64,000 bases of DNA from Petrolisthes cinctipes (taxonomy: Eukaryota; Arthropoda; Malacostraca; Decapoda; Porcellanidae): contig JAWQEG010001234.1 of assembly GCA_033782935.1 (NCBI GenBank), positions 1,000,501-1,064,500 on the forward strand. Direction: 5' to 3'. Position 1 is the first letter of the stretch. Each line of letters starts with the position of its first letter. The notes beneath the pieces were generated by a model. It did no database searches. It was not told where the DNA came from and worked only from the letters and a program-made list of their open reading frames with translations. A program made the translations under genes and the position numbers. Below are positions 1 through 13,574 of the stretch, piece after piece.

Positions 1-2479
1 TGCTGAAAATCGATATTTTAGGTGCCCAAAGTCAATATGTGTATGCATGTTTTGCACCCGTTTATATCCCAAATTCAACCTTAAAAACACCCGAAAATTT
101 GATATTTTTGGGTCCCAGAAGCGATCTGTACATGCCTACTCAGTGCTAGAATGTTTTCAAAATATAGGCTCAAAACATGCTAAAAATCGATATTTTAAGT
201 GTCCAAAGTCGATATGTGCATGCATCTTCTGTACCCGTTTATATCTCAAATTCAGGCTCAAAACACCCGAAAATTCGGTATTTTTGGGTCCTAGAAGCGA
301 TCTGTACATGCCTACTCCAAGTTAGAATGTTTTAAAGATACAGACCCAAAACATGCTCAAAATCGATATTTTTGGTGCTCAAAAGTCGATATGTGCATGC
401 ATCTTCTGTACCCGTTTATATCTCAAATTCAGGCTTAAAACACCCAAAAATTTGATATTTTGGGGTCCCAGAAGCGATCTGTACATGCCTACTCAGTGCT
501 AGAATTTTTTCAAAAAATAGGCCCAAAACATGCTGAAAATCGATATTTTAGGTGCCCAAAGTCGGTATCTCAAATTCAGCCTCAAAACACCCGAATATTC
601 GATATTTTGGGGTTCCAGAAGCGATCTGTACATGCCTACTCCATGTTAGAGTATTTTCAAAATACAGGCCCAAAACATACAGAAAATCAATATTTTAGGT
701 GCCTAAAAGTCGATATGTGCATGCATCTTCTGTACCCGTTTATATATCAAATTCAGGCTCCAAACACCCGAAAATTCGATATTTTTGGGTCCCAGAAGCG
801 ATCTGTACATACCTACTTAGATACAGGCCCAAAACATGCTGAAAATCGATATTTCAGGTGCCCAATGTCAATATGTGTATGCATCTTCTGCACCCGTTTA
901 TATCTCAAATTTAACCTCAAAACACCTGAAAATTCGATATTTTTGGGTCCCAGAAGCGATCTGTACATGCCTACCCAGTGCTAGAATGTTTTCAAAATAA
1001 AGGCTCAAAACATGCTAAAAATCGATAATTTAAGTGTCCAAAGTCGATATGTGCACGAATCTTCTGTACCCGTTTATATCTCAAATTCAGGCTCAAAACA
1101 CCCGAAATTTCGGTATTTTTGGGTCCTAGAAGCGATATGTACAAGCCTACACCCAGTTAGAATGTTTTAATGATACAAACCCAAAACATGCTCAAAATCG
1201 ATATTTTTGGTGCTCAAAAGTCGATATGTGCATACATCTTCTGTACACGTATATATCTCAAATTCAGGCTCCAAACACCCGAAAATTCTATATTTTGGGG
1301 ACCCAGAAGCGATCTGTTAATGCCTACTCCGTGTTATAGAATTTTCAAAATACTGGCCCAAAACTTGCTGAAAATCGATATTTTAGGTGCCCAAAGTCAA
1401 TATGTGCATGCATTTTCTGTACCCGTTTATATCTCAAATTCAGGCTCAAAACACCCGAAATTTCGATATATTGGGGTCCCAGAAGCGATCAGTACATGCC
1501 TACTCAGTGCTAGAATATTTTCAAAATATAGGCCCAAAACATGCTAAAAATCGATATTTTAGGTGCCCAAAGTCGATATCTCAAATTCAGGCCCAAAACA
1601 CCCGAAAATTCTATATTTTGGGGTCCCAGAAGCGATCTGTACATGCCTACTCCGTGTTAGAGTATTTTCAATATACAGGCCCAAAACATACAGAAAATCG
1701 ATATTTTAGGTGCCAAAAAGTCAATATGTGCATGAATCTTCTGTACCCGGTTATATCTCAAATTCAGGGTCCAAACACCCAAAAATTCGATATTTTAGAG
1801 TCCCAAAAGCGATCTGTACATGCCTACTAAGATACAGACCCAAAACATGCTGAAAATCGATCTTTTAGGTGCCCAAAGTCAATATGTGTATGCATCTTCT
1901 GCACCTGTTTATATCCCAAATTCAACCTCAAAACACCCGAAAATTCGATATTTTTGGGTCCCAGAAGCGATCTGTACATGCCTACTCAGTGCTGGAATGT
2001 TTTCAAAATATAGGCTCAAAACATGCTCAAAAAGAATATTTTAAATGTCCAAAGTCGATATGTACATGCATCTTCTGTACCCGTTTGTATCTCAAATTGA
2101 GGCTCAAAACACCCGAAAATTCGGTATTTTTGGGTCCTAGAAGCGATCTGTACATGCCTACTTCTAGTTAGAATGTTTTAAAGATACAGACCCAAAACAT
2201 GCTCAAAATCGATATATTTGGTGCTCAAAAGTCGATATGTGCATGCATCTTCTGTACCCGTTTATATCTCAAATTCAGACTTAAAACACCCAAAAATTTG
2301 ATATTTTGGGGTCCCAGAAGCGATCTGTACATGCCTACTCAGTGCTAGAGTTTTTCAAAAAATAGGCCCAAAACATGCTGAAAATCGATATTTTAGGTGC
2401 CCAAAGTCGGTATCTCAAATTCAGCCTCAAAACACCCGAATATTCGATATTTTGGGGTCCCAGAAGCGATCTGTACATG

Positions 2480-3180
2480 CCTACTCAGTGCTAAAAAATT
2501 TTCAAAATATAGGCTCAAAACATGCTAAAAATCGATATTTTAAGTGTCCAAAGTCGATATGTCCATGTATCTTCTGTACCCGTTTATATCTCAAATTCAG
2601 GCTCCAAACATCCGAAAATTCGATATTTTGAGGTACCAGAAGCGATATGTACATGCCTACTCCGTGTTATAGAATTTTCAAAATACTGGCCAAAAACATG
2701 CTGAAAATCGATATTTTAAGAGCCCAAAGTCAATATGTACATGTATTTTCTGTACCCGTTTATATCAAAAATTCAGGCTCAAAACACCCAAAAATTCGAT
2801 ATTTTGGGGTCCCAGAAGCGATCTGTACATGCCTACTCAGTGCTGGAATTTTTTCAAAAAATATTCCCAAAACATGCTGAAAATCGATATTTTTGGTGCC
2901 CAAAAGTCGATATGTGGATGCATCTTCTGTACCCGTTTATATCTCAAATACAGGCTCGAAACACCCGAAAATTCGATATATATAAGGGTCCCAGAAGCGA
3001 TCACTACATGCTTACTCAGATACAGGCCCAAAACATGCTGAAAATCGATATTTTAGGTGCCCAAAATCAATATGTGTATGCATCTTCTGCACCCGTTTAT
3101 ATCCCAAATTCAACCTTAAAAACACCCGAAAATTCGATATTTTTGGGTCCCAGAAGCGATCTGTACATGCCTACTCAGTG
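2480..3180 (+). repeat. HOR copy related to 8052-8753 (offset about 5572)
   Basis: It shares the unusual GTCCATG variant, TTTTAAGAGCCC, GTACATGTATTTTC and the GATATATATAAGGG landmark with 8052-8753. One internal monomer tail differs: CAGTGCTGGAATTTTTTC here against CATGTTAGAGTATTTTTT there. That shifts the offset to 5573 and suggests a local exchange. Confidence 0.8.
2975..2988 (+). repeat. TA-rich landmark in monomer
   Basis: The usual TTCGATATTTTGGGG is replaced by GATATATATAAGGG. The same event recurs at 5622, 8548, 11216, 14221 and 18584, with a decayed form near 16748. The host monomer also carries ATACAGGCTCGAAAC and GATCAGTAC or GATCACTAC. Confidence 0.9.
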
Positions 3181-4016
3181 CTAGAATGTTTTTAAAATAT
3201 AGGCCCAAAACATGCTAAAAATCGATATTTTAGGTGCCCAAAGTCGATATCTCAAATTCAGTCCCCAAACACCCGAAAATTCGATATTTTTGGGTCCCTG
3301 AAGCGATCTGTGCATGCCCACTCCGTGTTAGAGTATTTTCAATATACAGGCCCAAAACATACAGAAAATCGATATTTTAGGTGCCAAAAAGTCAATATGT
3401 GCATGCATCTTCTGTACCCGTTTATATCTCAAATTCAGGCTCCAAACACCCAAAAATTCGATATTTTGGAGTCCCAGAAGCGATCTGTACATGCCTACTC
3501 AGATACAGGCCCAAAACATGCTGAAAATCGATCTCTTAGGTGCCCAAAGTCAATATGTGTATGCATCTTCTGCACCTGTTTATATCCCAAATTCAACCTC
3601 AAAACACCCAAAAATTCGATATTTTGGGGTCCCAGAAGCGATCTGTACATGCCTACTTAGTGCTAGAATGTTTTCAAAATATAGGCTCAAAACATGCTAA
3701 AAATCGATATTTTAAGAGTCCAAAGTCGATATGTGCATGCATCTTCGGTACCCGTTTATATCTCAAATTCAGGCTCAAAACACCCGAAAATTCGATATTT
3801 TGTGGTCCCATGAGCGATCTGTATATGCCTACTCAGTGCTATAATATTTTCAAAATATTGGCCCAAAACATGCTAAAAATCGATATTTTAGGTGCCCTAA
3901 ATCGATATCTCAAATTCAGGCCCAAAACACCCGAAAATTCGAAGTTTTGGGGTCACGGAAGCGATCTGTACATGCCTACTCCGTGTTAGAGTATTTTCAA
4001 AATACAGGCCCAAAAC

Positions 4017-5021
4017 ATACAGAAAATCGATATTTTAGGTGCCCAAAAGTCGATATGTGCATGCATCTTCTGTACCCGTTTATATCTCAAATTCAGGCTC
4101 AAAACACCCGAAAATTCGATATTTTGGGGTCCCATAAGCGATCTGTACATGCCTACTCAGATACAGGCCCAAAACATGCTGAAAATCGATATTTTAGTTG
4201 CCCAAAGTCAATATGTGTATGCATCTTCTGCACCCGTTTATATTTCAAATTCAACCTCTAAACACCCGAAAATTCGATATTTATGGGTCCCAGAAGCGAT
4301 CTGTACATGCCTACTCCGTGTTAGAGTATTTTCAAAATACAGGCCCAAAACATACAGAAAATCGATATTTTAGGTGCCCAAAAGTCGATATGTGCATGCA
4401 TCTTCTGTACCCGTTTATATCTCAAATTCAGGCTCCAAACACCCGAAAATTCAATATTTTGGGGTCCCAGAAGCGATCTGTACATGCCTACTCAGATACA
4501 GGCCCAAAACATGCTGAAAATCGATATTTTAGTTGCCCAAAGTCAATATGTGTATGCATCTTCTGCACCCGTTTATATTTCAAATTCAACCTCTAAACAC
4601 CCGAAAATTCGATATTTATGGGTCCCAGAAGCGATCTGTACATGCCTACTCCGTGTTAGAGTATTTTCAAAATACAGGCCCAAAACATACAGAAAATCGA
4701 TATTTTAGGTGCCCAAAAGTCGATATGTGCATGCATCTTCTGTACCCGTTTATATATCAAATTCAGGCTCCAAACACCCGAAAATTCGATATTTTGGGGT
4801 CCCAGAAGCGATCTGTACATGCCTACTCAGTTACAGGCCCAAAACATGCTGAAAATCGATATTTTAGTTGCCCAAAGTCAATATGTGTATGCATCTTCTG
4901 CACCCGTTTATATTTCAAATTCAACCTCTAAACACCCGAAAATTCGATATTTTTGGGTCCCAGAAGCGATCTGTACATGCCTACTCAGTGCTAGAATGTT
5001 TTCAAATTATAGGCTCAAAAC
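4017..5021 (+). repeat. Three tandem 335-bp dimers
   Basis: Phase points at 4017, 4176, 4352, 4511, 4687, 4846 and 5022 give 159+176 bp three times, exactly 1005 bp. Each dimer is a 159-bp monomer starting ATACAGAAAATCG plus a 176-bp monomer starting ATGCTGAAAATCG with the AGTTGCCC variant and TATTTCAAATTCAACC. The copies differ at only a few positions, such as CAGATACAGG against CAGTTACAGG in the third. Confidence 0.93.
4352..4510 (+). repeat. Example of the 159-bp monomer class (18-bp deletion in half B)
   Basis: Here CTACTCAG joins directly to ATACAGGCCC, skipping the 18 bp that contain TGCTAGAATATTTTCAAA in full units (half-unit B positions 56-73). The unit is 159 bp because it also carries the extra A before GTCGATAT; units without it are 158 bp. 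The class recurs at, for example, 20687-20845, 45442-45600, 46628-46785 and 55211-55369. It is usually followed by a full monomer starting ATGCTGAAAATCG. Confidence 0.93.
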
Positions 5022-5621
5022 ATGCTAAAAATCGATATTTAAAGTGTCCAAAGTCGATATGTGCATGCATCTTCTGTACCCGTTTATATCTCAAATTCAG
5101 GCTCAAAACACCCGAAAATTCGGTATTTTTGGGTCCTAGAAGCGATCTGTACATGCCTACTCCTACTTAGAATGTTTTCAAGATACAGAACCAAAACATG
5201 CTCAAAATCGATATTTTAGGTGCTCAAAGTCAATATGTGTATACATCTTCTGCACCCGTTTATATCCCAAATTCAACCTCAAAACACCCGAAAATTCGAT
5301 ATTTTTGGGTCCCAGAAGCGATCTGTACATGCCTACTCAGTGCTATAATATTTTCAAATTATAGACTCAAAACATGCTAAAAGTCGATATTTTAGGTGCC
5401 CAAAGTTGATATCTCAAATTCAGGCAGAAAACACCCGAATATTCGATATTTTGGGGTCCCAGAAGCGATCCGTACATGCCTACTCCGTGTTAGAGTATTT
5501 TCATTAAACAGGCCCAAAACATACTGAAAATCGATCTTTTAGGTGCCCAAAAGTCGATATGTGGATGCATCTTCTGTACCCGTTTATATCTCAAATACAG
5601 GCTCGAAACACCCGAAAATTC

Positions 5622-5637
5622 GATATATATATAAGGG
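5622..5637 (+). repeat. TA-rich landmark, one extra TA
   Basis: GATATATATATAAGGG is two bases longer than in the other copies, a simple dinucleotide slippage difference from its partner at 11216. Confidence 0.9.
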
Positions 5638-6389
5638 TCCCAGAAGCGATCAGTACATGCCTACTCAGATACAGGCCCAAAACATGCTGAAAATCGATAT
5701 TTTAGGTGCCCAAAGTCAATATGTGTATGCATCTTCTGCACCCTTTTATATCCCAAATTCAACCTTAAAAACACCCAAAAATTCGATATTTCTGATTCCC
5801 TGAAGCGATCTGTGCATGCCCACTCCGTGTTAGAGTATTTTCAATAAACAGGCCCCAAACATACTGAAAATCGATCTTTAAGGTGACCAAAGGGTCGATA
5901 TGTGGATGCATCTTCTGTACCCGTTTATATCTCAAATTCAGGCTCCAAACACCCGAAAATTCGATATTTTGGTATCCCAGAAGCTATCTGGACTTGCCTA
6001 GTTCGTGTTACAGTATTTAAAAATACAGGCCGAAAACATGCTGAAAATCGATATTTTAGGTGACCAAAGTCAATATGTGTATGCATCTTCTGCACCTGTT
6101 TATATCCCAAATTCAACCTCAAAACACCCGAAAATTCGATATTTTTGGGTCCCAGAAGCGATCTGTACATGCCTACTTAGTGCTAGAATGTTTTCAAAAT
6201 ATAGGCTCAAAACATGCTAAAAATCGATATTTTAAGTGTCCAAAGTCGATATGTGCATGCATCTTCTGTACCCGTTTATATCTCAAATTCAGGCTCAAAA
6301 CACCCGAAAATTCGATATTTTGTGGTCCCATGAGCGATCTGTATATGCCTACTCAGTGCTATAATATTTTCAAAATATTGGCTCAAAAC

Positions 6390-7059
6390 ATAAAGAAAAT
6401 CGATATTTTAGGTGCCCAAAAGTCGATATGTGCATGCATCTTCTGTACCCGTTTATATCTCAAATTCAGGCTCCAAACACCCGAAAATTCGATATTTTGG
6501 GGTCCCAGAAGCGATCTGTACATGCCTACTCAGATACAGGCCCAAAACATGCTGAAAATCGATATTTTAGTTGCCCAAAGTCAATATGTGTATGCATCTT
6601 CTGCACCCGTTTATATTTCAAATTCAACCGCTAAAAACCCGAAAATTCGATATTTATGGGTCCCAGAAGCGATCTGTACATGCCTACTCCGTGTTAGAGT
6701 ATTTTCAAAATACAGGCCCAAAACATACAGAAAATCGATATTTTAGGTGCCCAAAAGTCGATATGTGCATGCATCTTCTGTACCCTTTTATATCTCAAAT
6801 ACAGGCTCCAAACACCCGAAAATTCGATATTTTGGGGTCCCAGAAGCGATCTGTACATGCCTACTCAGATACAGGCCCAAAATATGCTGATAATCGATAT
6901 TTTAGTTGCCCAAAGTCAATATGTGTGTGCATCTTCTGCACCCGTTTATATTTCAAATTCAACCTCTAAACACCCGAAAATTCGATATTTATGGGTCCCA
7001 GAAGCGATCTGTACATGCCTACTCAGTGCTAGAATGTTTTCAAATTATAGGCTCAAAAC
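6390..7059 (+). repeat. Two tandem 335-bp dimers, second locus
   Basis: Phase points at 6390, 6549, 6725, 6884 and 7060 give 159+176 bp twice. The dimer is of the same kind as at 4017-5021. The first unit begins ATAAAGAAAATCG rather than ATACAG, and private changes include CCGCTAAAAACCC near 6627. Confidence 0.92.
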
Positions 7060-8051
7060 ATGCTAAAAATCGATATGTAAAGTGTCCAATGTCGATATGT
7101 GCATGCATCTTCTGTACCCGTTTATATCTCAAATTCAGGCTCAAAACACCCGAAATTTCGGTATTTTTGGGTCCTAGAAGCGATCTGTACATGCCTACTC
7201 CTACTTAGAATGTTTTCAAGATACAGACCCAAAACATGCTCAAAATCGATATTTTAGGTGCTCAAAGTCAATATGTGTATGCATCTTCTGCACCCGTTTA
7301 TATCCCAAATTCAACCTCAAAACACCCGAAAATTCGATATTTTTGGGTCCCAGAAGCGATTTGTACATGCCTACTCAGTGCTAAAATTGTTTCAAAATAT
7401 AGGCTCAAAACATGATAAAAATCGATATTTTAAGTCTCCAAAGTCGGTATGTGCATGCATCTTCTGTACCAGTTTATATCTCAAATTGAGTCCCCAAACA
7501 CCCGAAAATTCGATATTTTTGGGTTCCTTAAGCGATCTTTGCATGCCCACTCCGTGTTAGAGTATTTTCAATAAACAGGTCCCAAACATTCTGAAAATCG
7601 ATCTTTTAGGTGCCCAAAAGTCGATATGTGCATGCATCTTCTGTACCCGTTTATATCTCAAATTCAGGCTCAAAACACCCGAAAATTCGATATTTTGGGG
7701 TCCCAGAAGCGATCTGTACTTGCCTAGTCCGTGTTACAGTATTTTCAAAATACAGGCCCAAAACATGCTGAAAATCGATATTTTAGGTGACCAAAGTCAA
7801 TATGTGTATATCTGCACCCGTTTATATCCCAAATTCAACCTCAAACCACCCGAAAATTCAATATTTTTGGGTCCCAAAAGCGATGTGTACATGCCTACTT
7901 AGATTCCGGCCCAAAACATGCTGAAAATCGATATTTTAGTTGCCCAAAGTCAATATGTGTATGCATCTTCTGCACCCGTTTATATCCCAAATTCAACCTC
8001 AAAACACCCGAAAATTCGATATTTTTGGGTCCCAGAAGCGATTTGTACATG

Positions 8052-8753
8052 CCTACTCAGTGCTAAAATTTTTTCAAAATATAGGCTCAAAACATGCTAA
8101 AAATCGATATTTTAAGTGTCCAAAGTCGATATGTCCATGCATCTTCTGTACCCGTTTATATCTCAAATTCAGGCTCCAAACATCCAAAAATTCGATATTT
8201 TGAGGTACCAGAAGCGATATGTACATGCCTACTCCGTGTTATAGAATTTTCAAAATACTGGCCAAAAACATGCTGAAAATCGATATTTTAAGAGCCCAAA
8301 GTCAATATGTACATGTATTTTCTGTACCCGTTAATATCAAAAATTCAGGCTCAAAACACACAAAAATTCGATATTTTGGGGTCCCAGAAGCGATCTGTAC
8401 ATGCCTACTCCATGTTAGAGTATTTTTTATTAAACAGGCCCAAAACATACTGAAAATCGATCTTTTAGGTGTCCAAAAGTCGATATGTGGATGCATCTTC
8501 TGTACCCGTTTATATCTCAAATACAGGCTCGAAACACCCGAAAATTCGATATATATAAGGGTCCCAGAAGCGATCAGTACATGCTTACTCAGATACAGGC
8601 CCAAAACATGCTGAAAATCGATATTTTAGGTGCCCAAAGTCAATATGTGTATGCATCTTCTGCACCCGTTTATATCCCAAATTCAACCTTAAAAAAACCC
8701 GAAAATTCGATATTTTTGGGTCCCAGAAGCGATCTGTACATGCCTACTCAGTG
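8052..8753 (+). repeat. HOR copy related to 2480-3180
   Basis: This is the second copy at an offset of about 5572 bp. It has the same diagnostic variants, including ACATGTATTTTCTG, and the same TA-rich monomer at 8548. A related block with the TATTAAACAGG tail is seen again near 14.1 and 18.45 kb. Confidence 0.8.
8548..8561 (+). repeat. TA-rich landmark
   Basis: GATATATATAAGGG in a CTCGAAAC monomer, followed by GATCAGTACATGC. Confidence 0.9.
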
Positions 8754-9945
8754 CTAGAATGTTTTCAAAATATAGGCTCAAAACATGTTAAAAATCGATA
8801 TTTTAAGTCTCCAAAGTCAGTATGTGCATGAATCTTCTGTACCCGTTTATATCTCAATTTCAGGCTCAAAACACCCGAAAAATCGGTGATTTTGGGTCCT
8901 AGAAGTGATCTGTACATGCCTCCTCCTAGTTAGAATGTTTTCAAGATACAGACCCAAAACATGTTCAAAATCGATATTTTAGGTGCCTAAAAGTCGATAT
9001 GTGCATACATCTTCTGTACCCGTTTATATCTCAAATTCAGTCTCAAAACACCCGAAAATTCGATATTTTGGGGTCCTAGAAGCGATCTGTACATGCCTAC
9101 TCAGTGCTAGAATATTTTTAAAATATAGGCCCAAAACATGCTAAAAATCGATATTTTAGGTGCCCAAAGTCGATATCTCAAATTCAGTCCCCAAACACCC
9201 GAAAATTCGATATTTTTGGTTCCATGAAGCGATCTGTGCATGCCCACTCCGTGTTAGAGTATTTTCAATAAACAGGCCCCAAACATACTGAAAATCGATC
9301 TTTAAGGTGCCCAAAGGGTTGATATGTGGATGCATCTTCTGTACCCGTTTATATCTCAAATTCAGGCTCCAAACACCCAAAAATTCGATATTTTGGGGTC
9401 CCAGAAGCTATCTGTACTTGCCTACTCAGTTACAGGCCCCAAACATGCTGAAAATCGATCTTTAAGGTGCCCAATGGGTCGATATGTGTATGCATCTTCT
9501 GCACCTGTTTATATCCCAAATTCAACCTCAAAACACCCAAAAATTTGATATTTTGGGGTCCCAGAAGCGATCTGTACATGCCTACTTAGTACTAGAATGT
9601 TTTCAAAATATAGGCTCAAAACATGCTAAAAATCGATATTTTAAGTGTCCAAAGTCGATATGTGCATGCATCTTCTGTACCCGTTTATATCTCAAATTCA
9701 GGCTCAAAACACCCGAAAATTCGATATTTTGTGGTCCCATGAGCGATCTGTATATGCCTACTCAGTGCTATAATATTTTCAAAATATTGGCCCAAAACAT
9801 GCTAAAAATCGATATTTTAGGTGCCCTAAATCGATATCTCAAATTCAGGCCCAAAACACCCGAAAATTCGAAGTTTTGGGGTCACGGAAGCGATCTGTAC
9901 ATGCCTACTCCGTGTTAGAGTATTTTCAAAATACAGGCCCAAAAC

Positions 9946-10615
9946 ATACAGAAAATCGATATTTTAGGTGCCCAAAAGTCGATATGTGCATGCATCTTCT
10001 GTACCCGTTTATATCTAAAATTCAGGCTCCAAACACCCGAAAATTCGATATTTTGGGGTCCCAGAAGCGATCTGTACATGCCTACTCAGATACAGGCCCA
10101 AAACATGCTGAAAATCGATATTTTAGTTGCCCAAAGTCAATATGTGTATGCATCTTCTGCACCCGTTTATATTTCAAATTCAACCTCTAAACACCCGAAA
10201 ATTCGATATTTATGGGTCCCAGAAGCGATCTGTACATGCCTACTCCGTGTTAGAGTATTTTCAAAATACAGGCCCAAAACATACAGAAAATCGATATTTT
10301 AGGTGCCCAAAAGTCGATATGTGCATGCATCTTCTGTACCCGTTTATATCTCAAATTCAGGCTCCAAACACCCGAAAATTCGATATTTTGGGGTCCCAGA
10401 AGCGATCTGTACATGCCTACTCAGTTACAGGCCCAAAACATGCTCAAAATCGATATTTTAGTTGCCCAAAGTCAATATGTGTATGCATCTTCTGCACCCG
10501 TTTATATTTCAAATTCAACCTATAAACACCCGAAAATTCGATATTTATGGGTCCCAGAAGCGATCTGTACATGCCTACTCAGTGCTAGAATGTTTTCAAA
10601 TTATAGGCTCAAAAC
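9946..10615 (+). repeat. Two tandem 335-bp dimers, third locus
   Basis: Phase points at 9946, 10105, 10281, 10440 and 10616 give 159+176 bp twice. It lies inside the copy-2 block and corresponds to the triple dimer at 4017-5021. Confidence 0.92.
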
Positions 10616-11215
10616 ATGCTAAAAATCGATATTTAAAGTGTCCAAAGTCGATATGTGCATTCATCTTCTGTACCCGTTTATATCTCAAATTCAGGCTCAA
10701 AACACCCGAAAATTCGGTATTTTTGGGTCCTAGAAGCGATCTGTACATGCCTACTCCTACTTAGAATGTTTTCAAGATACAGACCCAAAACATGCTCAAA
10801 ATCGATATTTTAGGTGCACAAAGTCAATATGTGTATACATCTTCTGCACCCGTTTATATCCCAAATTCAACCTCAAAAGACCCGAAAATTCGATATTTTT
10901 GGGTCCCAGAAGCGATCTGTACATGCCTACTCAGTGCTATAATATTTTCAAATTATAGACTCAAAACATGCTAAAAATCGATATTTTAGGTGCCCAAAGT
11001 TGATATCTCAAATTCAGGCAGAAAACACCCGAATATTCGATATTTTGGGGTCCCAGAAGCGATCTGTACATGCCTACTCCGTGTTAGAGTATTTTCATTA
11101 AACAGGCCCAAAACATACTGAAAATCGATCTTTTAGGTGCCCAAAAGTCGATATGTGGATGCATCTTCTGTACCCGTTTATATCTCAAATACAGGCTCGA
11201 AACACCCGAAAATTC

Positions 11216-11229
11216 GATATATATAAGGG
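11216..11229 (+). repeat. TA-rich landmark
   Basis: GATATATATAAGGG. It is the partner of the site at 5622 within the large duplication. Confidence 0.9.
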
Positions 11230-12469
11230 TCCCAGAAGCGATCAGTACATGCCTACTCAGATACAGGCCCAAAACATGCTGAAAATCGATATTTTAGGTG
11301 CCCAAAGTCAATATGTGTATGCATCTTCTGCACCCTTTTATATCCCAAATTCAACCTTAAAAACACCCGAAAATTCGATATTTTTGGGTCCCAGAAGCGA
11401 TCTGTACATGCCTACTTAGTGCTAGAATGTTTTCAAAATATAGGCTCAAAACATGCTAAAAATCGATATTTTAAGTGTCCAAAGTCGATATGTGCATGCA
11501 TCTTCTGTACCCGTTTATATCTCAAATTCAGGCTCAAAACACCCGAAAATTCGGTATTTTTGGGTCCTAGAAGTGATCTGTACATGCCTCCTCCTAGTTA
11601 GAATGTTTTCAAGATACAGACCCAAAACATGCTCAAAATCGATATTTTAGGTGCCCAAAAGTCGATATGTGCATACATCTTCTGTACCCGTTTATATCTC
11701 AAATTCAGGCTGAAAACACCCGAAAATTCGATATTTTGGGGACCTAGAAGCGATCTGTACATGCCTACTCAGTGCTAGAATATATTTAAAATATAGGCAC
11801 AAAACATGCTAAAAATCGATATTTTAGGTGCCCAAAATCGATATATCAAATTCAGTCCCAAAACACCCGAAAATTCGAAGTTTTGGGGTCAATGAAGCGA
11901 TCTGTACATGCCTACTCCGTGTTAGAGTATTTTCAAAATACAGGCCCAAAACATACAGAAAATCGATATTTTAGATGCCCAAAAGTCGATATGTGCATGC
12001 ATCTTCTGTACCCGTTTATATCTCAAATTCAGGCTCCAAACACCCGAAAATTCGATATTTTGGGGTCCCAGAAGCGATCTGTACATGCCTACTCAGATAC
12101 AGGCCCAAAACATGCTGAAAATCGATATTTTAGTTGCCCAAAGTCAATATGTGTATGCATCTTCTGCACCCGTTTATATTCCAAATTCAACCTCTAAACA
12201 CCCGAAAATTCGATATTTATGGGTCCCAGAAGCGATCTGTACATGCCTACTCAGTGCTAGAATGTTTTCAAAATATAGGCTCAAAACATGCTAAAAATCG
12301 ATATTTAAAGTGTCCAAAGTCGATATGTGCATGCATCTTTTGTACCCGTTTATATCTCAAATTCAGGCTCAAAACACCCGAAAATTCGATATTTTGGGGT
12401 CCTAGAAGTGATCTGTACATGCCTACTCAGTGCTAGAATATTTTCAAAATATAGGCCTAAAACATGCTA

Positions 12470-13395
12470 AAAATCGATATTTTAGGTGCCCAAAGTCGAT
12501 ATCTCAAATTCAGTCCTTAAACATCCGAAAATTCGATATTTTTGGGTCTCTGAAGCGATCAGTGCATGCCCACTCCGTGTTAGAGTATTTTCAATAAACA
12601 GGCCCCAAACATACTGAAAATCGATCTTTTAGGTGCCCAAAAGTCGATATGTGCATGCATCTTCTGTACCCGTTTATATCTCAAATTCAGGCTCCAAACA
12701 CCCGAAAATTCGATATTTTGGGGTCCCAGAAGCGATCTGTACTTGCCTAGTCCGTGTTACAGTATTTTCAAAATACAGGCCCAAATCATGCTGAAAATCG
12801 ATATTTTAGGTGACCAAAGTCAATATGTGTATGCATCTTCTGCACCCGTTTATATCCCAAATTCAACCTCAAAACACCCGAAAATTCGATATTTTTGGGT
12901 CCCAGAAGCGATCTGTACATGCCTATTTAGTGCTAGAATGTTTTCAAAATATAGGCTCAAAACATGCTAAAAATCGATATTTTAAGTGTCCAAAGTCGAT
13001 ATGTGCATGCATCTTCTGTACCCGTTTATATCTCAAATTCAGGCTCAAAACACCCAAAAATTCAATATTTTGTGGTCCCATGAGCGATCTGTACATGCCT
13101 ACTCAGTGCTAGAATATTTTCAAAATATAGGCCCAAAACATGCTAAAATCGATATTTTAGGTGCCCAAAGTCGATATCTCAAATTCAGGCTCAAAACACC
13201 CGAAAATTCGAAGTTTTGGGATACCAGAAGCGATCTGTACATGCCTACTCCGTGTTAGAGTATTTTCAAAATACAGGCCCAAAACATACAGAAAATCGAT
13301 ATTTTAGGTGCCCAAAAGTCGATATGTGCATGCATCTTCTGTACCCGTTTATATCTCAAATTCAGGCTCCAAACACCCGAAAATTCGATATTTTG
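12470..13395 (+). repeat. HOR copy (partner 14820-15745, offset about 2350)
   Basis: The shared order is a 147-bp monomer with CAGTCC, a CAATAAACAGG-tailed monomer, a CTTGCCTAGTCC monomer, a GGTGACCAAAG monomer and a TGTGGTCCCATGAGCG monomer. The offset is 2349-2350 bp. Confidence 0.8.
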
Positions 13396-13574
13396 GGGTC
13401 CCTGAAGCGATCTGTACATACCTACTTAGATACCGGCCCAAAACATGCTGAAAATCGATATTTTAGTTGCCCAAAGTCAATATGTGTATGCATCTTCTGC
13501 ACCCGTTTATATCCCAAATTCAACCTCAAAACACCCGAAAATTCGATATTTTTGGGTCCCAGAAGCGATTTGTA

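Larger units (their letters stand above)
3490..5770 (+). repeat. Large duplication, copy 1 (partner 9420-11365)
   Basis: This copy matches 9420-11365 first at an offset of 5929 bp and then at 5594 bp. The step of 335 bp equals one dimer: this copy carries three tandem 335-bp dimers and its partner carries two. Shared oddities include GTCACGGAAGCG with AAGTTTTGGGG near 3950 and 9880, GTGTATACATC near 5237 and 10832, and the TA-rich monomer at 5622 and 11216. Similarity ends where this copy switches to a CCCTGAAGCG monomer near 5780. Confidence 0.85.
9420..11365 (+). repeat. Large duplication, copy 2 (partner 3490-5770)
   Basis: This is the second copy of the 3490-5770 block. It has lost one 335-bp dimer relative to copy 1, or copy 1 gained one. 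After 11365 the two loci differ: this one continues into a TACTTAGTGCTAGAATG monomer. Confidence 0.85.
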
